DNA of 10,775 bases from JAYZVT01 sp050248375 (GCA_050248375.1 JBFWSL010000119.1:1-10775); one strand, 5' to 3'. Positions 1-9,495 are shown, counted from the first letter of the stretch. Notes: generated by a model not told the origin, from the letters alone. Numbers and translations are program-made.

Positions 1-228
1 TTCAATCCGCTGGTGATGCTCGGCATGTGCACTTTCGTGGTGTCCATGGCGTCGCACCTCATCGTGCTCTCCCGCGTGGACCTGAGCTTCGCCTATCCCT
101 TCCTGAGCCTCGCCTATGTGGTGGCGACGGCCTACGCCTTCTTCGTCTTCCAGGAAGACGTCAGCGTCATGCGCATGGCGGGCATCGCCCTCATCTGCGC
201 CGGCACGTTTTTCATCGCCCAGAGCTAG
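1..228 (+). CDS. Small DMT/EamA-type membrane transporter, C-terminal part (5' end outside window)
   Basis: The frame is open from base 1 and ends at TAG 226-228, leaving 75 codons of a very hydrophobic protein. Three membrane-spanning stretches are visible: about residues 5-22, 31-48 (around the motif SFAYPFLSLAYV) and 57-73. The segment order LSRVDLSFAYPFLSL, then a short acidic turn (FQEDVS), then a final GIALICAGTFFIAQ helix is typical of the drug/metabolite transporter superfamily. It fits the small SMR/ArnE-ArnF-like members as well as the last quarter of a ten-helix EamA protein, and the missing 5' end prevents a choice. Relatives in polysaccharide loci are thought to flip lipid-linked sugars. 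Its stop lies 9 nt before the epimerase start, so it probably belongs to the same transcript. The family call is fairly secure; substrate and full length are unknown. Confidence 0.75.
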   Translation, partial: FNPLVMLGMCTFVVSMASHLIVLSRVDLSFAYPFLSLAYVVATAYAFFVFQEDVSVMRMAGIALICAGTFFIAQS

Positions 229-237
229 GAGCCGCAC

Positions 238-1245
238 ATGAAGCACATTCTCATCGGCGGCGACGGCTTCGTCGGGCGGCATCTGGCCGCCGACCTGCAC
301 GGCATGGGCGAACAGGTCATCGTCGCCGACATCCACAAGAGCCCCCTGCCCCATTACGAATATGTCGAGTTCCGCCATGCCGACGTCACCGACGCGGAGT
401 CCCTCGCGTCCCTGCCCATCGGCAAGGACGACATCGTCCACAACCTCTCCGCCCGCATGCTCAGCCCGATCCTGCCGCGCGCGAAGCGCCGCGCCTTCTT
501 CTGGCCGGTGAATTACGAGGGGGTGGAGAATCTTCTGGCGATCATGGAGAGGAAGGGCTGCGGCCAGCTTGTCCACTTCACCACCGACATGGTCTACGGC
601 CATTCCATGACCATCCCGCAGACCGAGGATCACATCACCGAGCCGCTCGGCCACTACGGCGACAGCAAGCTCCAGACCGAGCACCTGTGCCGCCGCTATC
701 GCGAGAAGGGCTTCAATATCTCCATCTTCCGCCCGCGCCTGATCATCGGTCCCGGCCGCCTCGGCATCCTGAGCAAGCTGTTCAGGCTGGTGGACGCCAA
801 CCTGCCCGTGCCCATGATCGGCTCCGGCGCCAACCCCTACCAGTTCGTCTCGGTCTACGACTGCGCCGGCGCCGCCATCTGCGCCTGGCTCGCGAAGCTG
901 CCGAACTCGGAATACAACATCGGCTCCGACAGTCCGCCCTCCGTGCGCGACCTGCTGTGGCGGCTGATCCGCGAGGCCGATAGCTGGTCATTCCCCCTGC
1001 CCACGCCCGCCTGGGCGGTAAAGGCCGCGCTGACCGGGCTCGACCACCTCAACCTGCCGCTGATGGATCCCGAGCAGTACCTGATCGCCGACGAGTATTG
1101 CGTGCTCGACTGCTCGAAGGCGCGCAGGGAGATCGGCTGGGTGCCGCGTTACCGCGACGACGACATGCTGCTTGCCGCCTACCGCGAATACCGCGCCGCT
1201 CGCAGCGGACATGCAACGCCGGGCCTGATGCAGCCGGCGGAGTAG
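238..1245 (+). CDS. NAD-dependent epimerase/dehydratase (extended SDR family)
   Basis: This 335-residue protein has the full extended short-chain dehydrogenase/reductase plan. The N-terminal Rossmann motif is GGDGFVG (G7, G10, G13), with an acidic residue (D31 in VIVADI) at the end of the second strand, which favours NAD over NADP. The active-site region has T115/T116 in HFTTDMVYG and the YxxxK pair Y140-K144 in HYGDSK. FRPRLIIGPG (about 164-173) and the later YNIGS are typical of the sugar-nucleotide-binding half. Enzymes of this group oxidise, epimerise or dehydrate nucleotide sugars in the cytoplasm. The ATG start is backed by AGGAG at 227-231 with a 6-nt spacer. The stop is 8 nt from the aminotransferase start, so the two may act on the same intermediate. 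The exact reaction (4-epimerase, dehydratase or reductase) cannot be read from the sequence. Confidence 0.88.
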   Translation: MKHILIGGDGFVGRHLAADLHGMGEQVIVADIHKSPLPHYEYVEFRHADVTDAESLASLPIGKDDIVHNLSARMLSPILPRAKRRAFFWPVNYEGVENLLAIMERKGCGQLVHFTTDMVYGHSMTIPQTEDHITEPLGHYGDSKLQTEHLCRRYREKGFNISIFRPRLIIGPGRLGILSKLFRLVDANLPVPMIGSGANPYQFVSVYDCAGAAICAWLAKLPNSEYNIGSDSPPSVRDLLWRLIREADSWSFPLPTPAWAVKAALTGLDHLNLPLMDPEQYLIADEYCVLDCSKARREIGWVPRYRDDDMLLAAYREYRAARSGHATPGLMQPAE

Positions 1246-1253
1246 AGGAACAC

Positions 1254-2714
<1,461 letters not shown>

Positions 2715-2740
2715 CAGGGACGGATGGCCCCGCCAGGACC

Positions 2741-3991
2741 ATGACCACCGCGCGACGCAACCTGATCCGCAATACACTCGGCAACGGTGCTTTCTTCGCC
2801 GTCGGTGCGCTGGTCTTCATCGGATTCTCCATTCTCTACACCCGGGAATTCGGCATCGAGCGCTATGGCGAGTTCTCCTTCTTCTTGAACACCGTCACCG
2901 CACTGATCTCGCTGGGAGCCTATGAGGGCTTCCTGATCGCTCATTCGGCCACCGAGACGCGCCGGGATTTCGACGCGTTCAACCGCCGCTTCAACCCGCT
3001 CAACATCGTGCTGATACTGGTGGCGGGTGTCGCCTTCTCGGTGGTCTCGGAGCGCATCGACCCCTGGGTCGTGCTGCCGATCATGGCCGCCATCTATCTG
3101 GATTACCGCTCCCAGTCGTCCATCGGCGTGCTCATCACCGCCGCCGACAACTGGAAGATCCGCGCCATCCGCACGGTCTACCAGGTGCTGCTGGTGGCCA
3201 TATTCCTTGCCCTTCAGCTCGCCGGTCTGGACATCGACCATTCCTTCGCCGCCGCCGCCCTCGTGGCCGCGCTGACGAACTACGGCCTGCTTCTCAACAG
3301 CGCCCTTGCCGGCCTCTCGAAGGGCGCGAAGCAAGCCGTGCGCAGCGATGTAACCGCCCGGGTTCTGGCTATCGCCATCTTCACCAATCTGGCGACCGTG
3401 CTGACCCTGCTCATCGACAAGTTCGTCATCCGCCAGTTCGATGTCGGCACGGACTTCGGCGTCGGCGTCTATTTCCTGTTCTTCGACCTCGCCACCCGCG
3501 TCGAGGCGCTGTACCTGCTGGTCGGGGTGCCGGTGACCAACCACCTGTTCAACGCTCTCAAGGAGGGCGCCCTGCCCCGCCGCGAGGTGTCCCTTATGGC
3601 GCTCGCCTGCGCCGCCGCCGGCCTCGCCTTCGCCATCGCCGGACTCGTTGTCGTTCCATGGATCTATGCGGTCCCGCTCGACGGTGTCGCGCTGCTTCCC
3701 TGGCTGTTCGGGCTCTATGTCGCCGCGCGCGGCGTCCGTTTCCTGGTGAAGGCGGTCTGCAACGCCGCCGGCCATCACGAGGCCCTGCTGCTCAGCAACA
3801 TACTGGTCCTCGCCGTCGCCTCCGCTCTGCTCGTCGCCATGCTGGCGGCGGGCGCGGGAAAGCTGACCATCGTCGCGCTCGCCGCGATCATGGCTTTCGC
3901 CCAGCTCACCCGGCTGCCGGTACTGGCCTGGCTGCTGATTTCCAGGCACGAAGGCGGGCGCGTCACCGATGCGCGCGGAGCCGCCACATGA
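2741..3991 (+). CDS. Wzx-like polysaccharide flippase (MOP superfamily membrane protein)
   Basis: This 416-residue integral membrane protein has about 12 hydrophobic segments, separated by short basic loops, from residue 12 to about 400. The N-terminus (RRNLIRNTLGN, then a long first helix and EFGIERYGEFSFF) and the mid-protein segment LLIDKFVIRQF at about 223-233 are typical of Wzx/RfbX-type transporters, which move undecaprenyl-diphosphate-linked repeat units across the inner membrane. Length is normal for the family. The start is ATG 2741, 26 nt after the aminotransferase stop; only a weak AGGA (2735-2738, 2-nt spacer) precedes it. The frame runs open further upstream, to 2507, but that part lies inside the aminotransferase gene and is a shadow. 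The stop overlaps the next start by 4 nt (ATGA at 3988-3991). The flippase call rests on topology and motifs; the lipid-linked substrate is inferred from neighbours. Confidence 0.82.
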   Translation: MTTARRNLIRNTLGNGAFFAVGALVFIGFSILYTREFGIERYGEFSFFLNTVTALISLGAYEGFLIAHSATETRRDFDAFNRRFNPLNIVLILVAGVAFSVVSERIDPWVVLPIMAAIYLDYRSQSSIGVLITAADNWKIRAIRTVYQVLLVAIFLALQLAGLDIDHSFAAAALVAALTNYGLLLNSALAGLSKGAKQAVRSDVTARVLAIAIFTNLATVLTLLIDKFVIRQFDVGTDFGVGVYFLFFDLATRVEALYLLVGVPVTNHLFNALKEGALPRREVSLMALACAAAGLAFAIAGLVVVPWIYAVPLDGVALLPWLFGLYVAARGVRFLVKAVCNAAGHHEALLLSNILVLAVASALLVAMLAAGAGKLTIVALAAIMAFAQLTRLPVLAWLLISRHEGGRVTDARGAAT

Positions 3992-5319
3992 GCAGCACCG
4001 CTTATACCCGCGCCGCCTGGCGGCGTCCGACCATACTGCCCGCGGAGCGCGTGCACGCGCTCGAAACCCTTTTCGCCACGATCCTGCTAGGCTGGGTTCT
4101 CGTCGGCACGGCATTTCCGGACCAGGTCTTCCGCACCATGGCCGGCACCCTGCCAGCCTTCGGCGCCATCTTCGCCCTGTCCGGCCTCGCGCTGCTGCGC
4201 GGCGGGCTGCGCCTGCGCTGCCATGGGCCGGACATCGCCCTGCTGTTCCTGATGATCGCGGGGCTCACCTCGCTCGCCCTGTCATGGCTCGACTTTCCCG
4301 CGCTCGCCGCCTTCCCGCGCGACGACCGTTTCATCCTCCGCCAGGCCTATTTTCTGGCGCTGCTGCCGCTCGGCGTCATCGCCGGCCAGGTGCTCTGGCG
4401 GCGCTTCCACGACACCCTGGCCACCTTCTGCGTGCGCCACTTCGTTCCCCTGGCCCTCATGATCATGATCGGCGACTGGTCGACCGGATATCTGCTCGGC
4501 ACGCCCGGGTTCGAGGAGTTCAACGATTACAATCTGTATCTGGAGAAGGGCACCATCTGGCTCATCTTCGGCTATGTCTACCTCGCCCGCGTCATGCTCG
4601 GGCGCGGCTCGCCCTGGCTGCCCTTCGCCCTTCTCTGCACCTATTTCTTCGGCTCGCTGGCGATCGGCTACGGATCGCTGTTCCAGGCGACCACCGGGGC
4701 CATCAGCTTCGCCGTGCTGGCCGCCGCCACCCTGCTCTGCCGCAATCTCAATCTGGCCGGCCTCGCCGCCATGGGTATCTTCGCCGCACTCGCCCTGCTG
4801 CTCGCCGCCGGCACCATCCACCCGGACCTCCTCAAGGAGGACTACAACGCCTGGTGGCGCTTCACCGGCTGGCAGTACAACTTTGCCGCCCTGTGGGAGT
4901 CGGGAATGCTCGGCATCGGCTTCGGCACGCCCTACCGGCCCGTCGCGGCGGAAAATCTGGAGCATGCCATGCGCGTCACCCAGGCGGCGCGCGAGGCCTG
5001 GACGGCGGGGGCCCAGCCCTACGACCTGATCTACATGCGCACCCAGCACAATTCCTTCGTGAACCTGTTCTTCCGCACCGGCCTGCTGGGCGGCATGGCT
5101 TTCCTGCTGTTCAACATCGGGTTGCTGGCCGCCGGGCTGCGCGCCATTGCCTCGGGCGACCCGCTCACCCGCGCGCATGTCGCCATGGCCATGTTCGTCT
5201 TCGTGCTGGGCGCGGTGGAGATCGCCCTGCATGTGGGCCTGGAAACGCCGCGCTTCCTGATCGCCTACACCCTGGCCGCGTCGCTGCTCTCCGCCCTGCT
5301 CTACGGGCGGCGCGGGTAG
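3988..5319 (+). CDS. O-antigen polymerase/ligase-type membrane protein (Wzy/WaaL-like)
   Basis: This 443-residue protein has about ten membrane helices and one large non-membrane loop at roughly 277-358. The loop carries the features expected of the Wzy/WaaL superfamily: an Arg and a Trp in the stretch RFTGWQYNF (R291, W295), then MLGIGFGTPY, and at the loop end QHNSF (H354, N355), leading into the FRTGLLGGMAFLLF helix. Such proteins work on the periplasmic face, either polymerising lipid-linked repeat units or ligating glycan to an acceptor. Polymerase and ligase cannot be told apart from sequence alone; the adjoining flippase favours the polymerase. The ATG at 3988 sits in an ATGA overlap with the flippase stop, which implies translational coupling. 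The frame is open upstream to 3658, but inside the flippase gene. It ends only 6 nt from the stop of the opposing heparinase-like gene. Confidence 0.83.
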   Translation: MSSTAYTRAAWRRPTILPAERVHALETLFATILLGWVLVGTAFPDQVFRTMAGTLPAFGAIFALSGLALLRGGLRLRCHGPDIALLFLMIAGLTSLALSWLDFPALAAFPRDDRFILRQAYFLALLPLGVIAGQVLWRRFHDTLATFCVRHFVPLALMIMIGDWSTGYLLGTPGFEEFNDYNLYLEKGTIWLIFGYVYLARVMLGRGSPWLPFALLCTYFFGSLAIGYGSLFQATTGAISFAVLAAATLLCRNLNLAGLAAMGIFAALALLLAAGTIHPDLLKEDYNAWWRFTGWQYNFAALWESGMLGIGFGTPYRPVAAENLEHAMRVTQAAREAWTAGAQPYDLIYMRTQHNSFVNLFFRTGLLGGMAFLLFNIGLLAAGLRAIASGDPLTRAHVAMAMFVFVLGAVEIALHVGLETPRFLIAYTLAASLLSALLYGRRG

Positions 5320-5325
5320 CGGGCC

Positions 5326-7305
5326 TCAGCCGATCCGCAGGGTGATTTCGAAATCGGCCGGTGCTTGGCATCGCCGCGCGAACACGATGCGCGGCGCGGG
5401 AACCTTCTCCCCGAAGGCCGGGGAATACCAGCCCGCCGGGGGAAATGCCTCGCCCTTCTGCACCGAGGGGACGAGGCCGGCGCCGGCGGTCATCTCCAGC
5501 AACAGCTCGCCGCCCTTGCGGACCTGCGCGCCGTTTTCCACGGTCATGACCTCGAGATCCGGGTGCACCAGAAAGCCGATCTCCACGTCGAGCGGTTTGG
5601 CCGAAGCCCCCTCCAGGCTGTCGCGGAGCAGGAACACGCCTTCGCCGGCCTTCGTCAGACTGCGCCGGTGCAGCACGCCGAAATCCTTCCGGTAGCCGTC
5701 ATGAACCGCCTCGATTAGCGCCGCGGAGTTCGTCTCGCGCCAGGCCTTCGCCTTCCGTGACCAGTTGAACGCGCCCGCCATGCGGCTGGAACTGGCGCCG
5801 TTTATCATCAGGGTATTGTGGGCGCGAGTGGAGCGGAAATGGTCCCGCCACTCGCCGCCCGAGTGATAGAGATAGGTGCCCGCGTCCACCAGGACCGGCT
5901 GCCCGTTCAGGTGCAGCCAGACGGACAGCGCGTCCGCATGGCCATGCGCGGCGATCGAGAGATAGCCGAGCGGACCGTGATCCAGGGCCAGCAGGACGTC
6001 GCGTCCGCCCGCCTCCTCGCGCAGCAGCGTATAGCCGCCGCTGTCGAAGGACTTCACGCCTCGCGGAGCCTTGCCCTCGCCCGGGAAACCGAACCAGAGA
6101 TTGCGCAGATGCCCCTCGCGATGAGCAGGCGCGATGCCGGGCCGCCGGAGATACGCCGAGATCGAGCCCGCGATGGACGCCACATGGCGATCCTCGGCCG
6201 GGCCCGAATAAAACACCCGGCCCTCGTCGTCGTCTCCGATGCCCGGATGGCTTCCCCCGTCATCCAGCAGCCAGCGGAAATGCTCTGCCGCCAGCGCCAG
6301 CCGCTCGCGCACGGCGGATGGCAGGGGCTCGCCGGAACGCGCGGCCAGCCAGTCGCACAGCAGGTACCATTCCAGCGTGAACGCCGCGTAGGTCGGCGAC
6401 TGCTCCGCCCCGACGCCGTCGGCGAGGATCTGCTTGGCCGCCTGCGCCGCGAGGATACGCCGCCCGTCCCTCGCCCAGCGGCCCGCGAACTTGAAGTCGG
6501 GCGCCAGCATGCCGAGCAGGAACAGCCCGCCGGCTTCCGCGATCAGGTGATTGTTGGCCGAGGAGAAGCGTGAAGGATAGCGCGCCAGCCAGCAGCCATG
6601 CGCGTTGAGGCAGGCCCGCAGGCGGCGGCGCGTCTGCCTGGGGATGTTCAACTCCCCGAGGAAGCCCGCCACCGTGACCAGCGAGACGATGCGCAGCGCC
6701 ACCTCGATGCCCGTGGCCCAGCCGAGGCCGTTGAAGGGCCCGTTGCCCTCCATCCAGCTTTCGATCTCGTCGAGACAGAACCGCACCAGCGTGTCGTCGC
6801 CGGTCTTGCGCGCCAGCGCCGCGATGGGCTGCAGATACTGGAGACGGCCGCGCTCCCACACATATTTCGGATCGCCCATTGCGCCCATGTGCCGGAACGG
6901 CACCTTGAAGCAGTAGACATCGGACGGCCACAGCCCGCCCGTCACCGGGTCCCGGTGCCAGTCCCGCGGCGAGCGGCGAGCGGGAAATGTCCGGCCGAGC
7001 AGCGGCAGCCTCGACGCGAGCGCCAGGTCTGCGACCTCGTGCCATTGTGCCACCAGGCTCTCCGGGCAGGTCGCGAAATGTTCGGGCAGCGGCAGCGCGG
7101 GAACCGGCCCGTCGCCGCAGTCGAAATCGCTCCAGTCGAATCTCCGCCGCGCGGAGATTTCCTTCTTCGCCAGTTCGCCTGCACGATGCACGATCTCGCC
7201 CGCGCTCATTCCCCCGAGACGCCGCAGATACCATCCGAGCCGGCCGGAAACGGTGTCCGCCTGCGGCCGCGGCCGGAAATCTTCCGCTGGCGAATGTGTG
7301 TTCAA
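5326..7305 (-). CDS. Heparinase II/III family protein (polysaccharide-lyase-like)
   Basis: A 659-residue protein with the two-part heparinase II/III layout. An N-terminal (alpha/alpha) toroid half (about 20-395) carries the conserved SSANNHLIAEAGGLF block (N251, N252, H253) and AEQSPTY (300-306). A C-terminal beta-rich half (about 415-659) carries AAHGHADALS (H454, H456, D458), VDAGTYLYH and TRAHNTLMING (H496, N497). Family members cleave uronic-acid polysaccharides by beta-elimination, or occur as uncharacterised partners of exopolysaccharide operons. No signal peptide or membrane segment is visible, so the protein looks cytoplasmic unless another route exists. The start is TTG 7305, overlapping the formyltransferase stop by 4 nt. 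It is preferred because the first internal Met (residue 33) would remove the conserved GWYLRRLGG region. The family call is strong; whether it is an active lyase and its substrate are open. Confidence 0.88.
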   Translation of the reverse strand: MNTHSPAEDFRPRPQADTVSGRLGWYLRRLGGMSAGEIVHRAGELAKKEISARRRFDWSDFDCGDGPVPALPLPEHFATCPESLVAQWHEVADLALASRLPLLGRTFPARRSPRDWHRDPVTGGLWPSDVYCFKVPFRHMGAMGDPKYVWERGRLQYLQPIAALARKTGDDTLVRFCLDEIESWMEGNGPFNGLGWATGIEVALRIVSLVTVAGFLGELNIPRQTRRRLRACLNAHGCWLARYPSRFSSANNHLIAEAGGLFLLGMLAPDFKFAGRWARDGRRILAAQAAKQILADGVGAEQSPTYAAFTLEWYLLCDWLAARSGEPLPSAVRERLALAAEHFRWLLDDGGSHPGIGDDDEGRVFYSGPAEDRHVASIAGSISAYLRRPGIAPAHREGHLRNLWFGFPGEGKAPRGVKSFDSGGYTLLREEAGGRDVLLALDHGPLGYLSIAAHGHADALSVWLHLNGQPVLVDAGTYLYHSGGEWRDHFRSTRAHNTLMINGASSSRMAGAFNWSRKAKAWRETNSAALIEAVHDGYRKDFGVLHRRSLTKAGEGVFLLRDSLEGASAKPLDVEIGFLVHPDLEVMTVENGAQVRKGGELLLEMTAGAGLVPSVQKGEAFPPAGWYSPAFGEKVPAPRIVFARRCQAPADFEITLRIG

Positions 7306-8027
7306 GACAGACGCCCCGATCGCACCATGTTCGCGACCAGGCCCTTAAGCTGCCGGTTCATGGCGTAATACACGCGGCCGCCCTCGTTGCGCAGCGGTCG
7401 GGCGAGATAGCGCTCCGGCTCGGCGAAGAAATCCCGGTACATGCCGAGCGCCACCTCCTGGCAGCGCGCGCGCAGATCCTCGAGGCCATCCCCCGGGCGC
7501 ACCTCCACGTCGCGCATCATGAAGATTTCGCCGGTGTCGATACCCTTCGCTACCTGATGCAGGCTCACCGAGAGCCTGCCCTTCACCAGCAGCGACCATT
7601 CGGTCGCGTTCCAGCCCTTGATGTCGGGCAGCACGCCGTAATGGGCATTCAGGAACAAGGGCGCGCATTCCAGCGTCCGGGCGGAAAGCGGGTGATCCAG
7701 CGCCGTCACCACCATGTCGGGGCGGAACTCGCGCAGATGCTGGCGGCAGTCCGCATCGTTGACGCTCGCGACCGTTTCGCAGGGCACGCCCAGCGACCTG
7801 AGCACCCGAACCGTGCGCCGGGCGGGTTTCGCCTCGCCGGTGCTGCGCATGCGCGCGCCCACGTCGATCTCGCTGCGCCGCCGCAGGTAGCCCCGCACAT
7901 AGTCGCGCACGCGGCTCTTGCCGAAGATCGCGAGCAGTTCGTGCTCCGGCGCAAGCCCCTCGATCAGGCTCTGCTTCCAGGGCCTGTTGTCGACCAGCGG
8001 GTAGTTAAACAGGAACGCGATCCGCAT
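7302..8027 (-). CDS. Formyltransferase family protein (Formyl_trans_N-like)
   Basis: This 241-residue protein has the catalytic signature of 10-formyl-tetrahydrofolate-dependent formyltransferases: Asn and His in FLNAHYGVLPDIKGWN (N127, H129) and the downstream Asp in VAKGIDTGEIF (D164). The spacing and the Pro/Gly after the His match methionyl-tRNA, glycinamide-ribonucleotide and sugar N-formyltransferases. There is no C-terminal Fmt domain, so it is not a normal tRNA formyltransferase. In this setting an amino-sugar N-formyltransferase is the most natural reading (inference). The start at ATG 8027 gives MRIAFLFNYP, a normal first beta strand; the frame opens at 8063, but the extra 12 residues are basic and atypical. 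The start lies inside the end of the toroid-protein gene (23-nt overlap) and the stop overlaps the heparinase-like start by 4 nt, so all three are probably co-translated. The first Rossmann region diverges from the usual pattern. Confidence 0.82.
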   Translation of the reverse strand: MRIAFLFNYPLVDNRPWKQSLIEGLAPEHELLAIFGKSRVRDYVRGYLRRRSEIDVGARMRSTGEAKPARRTVRVLRSLGVPCETVASVNDADCRQHLREFRPDMVVTALDHPLSARTLECAPLFLNAHYGVLPDIKGWNATEWSLLVKGRLSVSLHQVAKGIDTGEIFMMRDVEVRPGDGLEDLRARCQEVALGMYRDFFAEPERYLARPLRNEGGRVYYAMNRQLKGLVANMVRSGRLS

Positions 8028-9165
8028 AGCCCGCCCATGCCTTCTGCTTTTCCAGCAGCGCATCGATGAAGAACTTCGTCGCCCAGTTGGGATATTGCAG
8101 CATCGCGTAGCGCCCGTAGATCGGCATCGAACCCTTGATGCCGCCGTAATGCGGCGCGCGCGGATTGTGAAGCGACTGTGTCGCCGCCACCTCGTCCAGC
8201 AGCGACAGCGCGGTGTTCAGGTAACGCTCCTCCCCGGTGAGAGCGGAGAGCTTGAAAAGGATAATGGCGAGCTGCGCATACCCTGTCAGGCAGACATGGG
8301 AGGACAGGTACTCCCAGTTCTGGCCCAGCTCCGCCGCGATGCGCTTGTTGACGCCATGCAGCGACACGACCCGGTCGGCGCTGCGGCGCACCGCGTCGAG
8401 CAGCAGCCGGTCGCCGGTCAGCCGGTTTATCTCCAGCAGCCCGCGCATGACATAGGCGAGCCCGTGGGTGTTGGCGTTTCCGCCCGGCTTGAAGGTGTTG
8501 TTGAGGAAGAAGCCGTTCTCGAGCTGTTGCCCCACGGCCCAGCGGGCGTTGCTCAGCGCCGCCGAAATATATTTGGGCTGTCTGGAAATCTGGCCGAAGG
8601 ACGCAAGGCCCCAGGCGGTGCGGACATTGTAGGTATGGACGATGTCGTTGCTCAGGTTGCGCACGAAGCATCCGTTGTCGTCCATGCAGGACTCCAGGAA
8701 ATCCGCGGCCCGCCGGGCCGGCTCCGCGAAGCTCTGGTCGCCCGTGTGCCGCAGCAGCGCCGACAGGCCGAGCAGGATCATGCCGGTGTTGAACACCACC
8801 GGTTTGCGCAGCACGCCCAGCTCGCGCCCGACAAAGCCGCCATTGTCCATCTGGATGCCGGCCAGCCAGCGGCCGATGGCGAGCGCCGCGTCGCGGTAGC
8901 GCTCGTCGCCGGTCCTGCGCGCCAGCCGCAGAAGCGTCGGAATGATGTAGCCGCTGGTCTCCGGATAGGGCGGCATCCAGCCCTTGAGGAACCGGTAGCC
9001 CTTCGACGACGCCTTGCCGCCGCAAGCCTCGATTGACTTCATCAGCCAGGCCACCGCCGCTTCCAGATGTTCCGCGTCCGGGCGGATGTTCGAACGCCCC
9101 ATAGCAAGCGGCACGTTCGCGGCGACGCAATCGCGCAGCGACTGGGAAACGAAATGGGTGATCAA
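8005..9165 (-). CDS. Six-hairpin (alpha/alpha toroid) glycosidase-like protein of a polysaccharide locus
   Basis: This 386-residue soluble protein is built from at least five helix-pair repeats. The shared pattern is roughly TGD-xx-Y-xx-A-x8-W/FL, followed in the first three copies by a turn with Asn-Gly or Gly and Phe. Copies are visible at about 85-112, 140-168, 197-220, 249-272 and 309-332. This is the signature of an (alpha/alpha)6 toroid as found in glycoside hydrolases, unsaturated-uronyl hydrolases and uronyl epimerases. Conserved-looking stretches are GWMPPYPETSGYIIP (62-76), VVFNTGMILL, HTYNVRTAWGL and NTHGLAYVMRG. No signal peptide is visible. The start is TTG 9165 with GAGG about 3 nt before it; GTG at 9114 and ATG at 9102 are alternatives but lack a ribosome-binding site. 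It is first in the minus-strand operon. I recognise the fold type and its habit of sitting in polysaccharide loci, but not a proven function. Confidence 0.75.
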   Translation of the reverse strand: MITHFVSQSLRDCVAANVPLAMGRSNIRPDAEHLEAAVAWLMKSIEACGGKASSKGYRFLKGWMPPYPETSGYIIPTLLRLARRTGDERYRDAALAIGRWLAGIQMDNGGFVGRELGVLRKPVVFNTGMILLGLSALLRHTGDQSFAEPARRAADFLESCMDDNGCFVRNLSNDIVHTYNVRTAWGLASFGQISRQPKYISAALSNARWAVGQQLENGFFLNNTFKPGGNANTHGLAYVMRGLLEINRLTGDRLLLDAVRRSADRVVSLHGVNKRIAAELGQNWEYLSSHVCLTGYAQLAIILFKLSALTGEERYLNTALSLLDEVAATQSLHNPRAPHYGGIKGSMPIYGRYAMLQYPNWATKFFIDALLEKQKAWAGYADRVPV

Positions 9166-9482
9166 GGGCCTCGGTCTCCGCCTGAACTGGTTTTCCTGCG
9201 TCTGAAATAAACACGTCCCGCAGGCCGGTGCATCGCGCGGCTGCGCTGAAGGTTAAGCCACCGCCATCGCCCCCCGGGCGGTCCGCCGGCCCGTTTCAGG
9301 GCCTGGCGCGCCCGGCTGCCCGGTCACGGGGTTTTGACTCCGGCCAGTGCCCGCGGGCGCGCCTCCGGCCCGCCGCGATCTTCCGCCGATTGCGGCGCGT
9401 CTGGGGCCGCTTCGGGGCCCGGCACCACGATCCCGTCACCGGTATTGCTGCCAATTCCGCCGCGTTACTTTCCGATTCACTG

Positions 9483-9495
9483 GCCGATTTTCGGC
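9483..9495. repeat. Small hairpin GCCGA-TTT-TCGGC
   Basis: A 5-bp perfect stem with a 3-nt loop lies at the edge between GC-rich and AT-rich DNA. No T run follows on either strand and no gene ends here, so a terminator is unlikely. An operator or chance are the alternatives. Confidence 0.25.

Noticed and set aside
4282..5232. Minus-strand frame (316 codons) opposite the polymerase/ligase gene
   Set aside because: Gln/Gly/Glu-rich shadow with no recognisable fold; the plus strand carries the Wzy/WaaL motifs.
5300..5340. Intrinsic terminator between the convergent operons
   Set aside because: Only a 4-bp CTAC/GTAG pairing with a long loop is present and no T run follows on either strand.
6598..8069. 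Plus-strand frames (256 and 360 codons) opposite the heparinase-like and formyltransferase genes
   Set aside because: Arg/Pro/His-rich translations typical of the antisense of GC-rich coding DNA; no ribosome-binding site or domain.
8095..9036. Plus-strand frame (313 codons) opposite the toroid-protein gene
   Set aside because: Product is Arg/Val/Gln/Ala-rich without motifs, whereas the minus-strand translation shows an internal repeat pattern that cannot be accidental.
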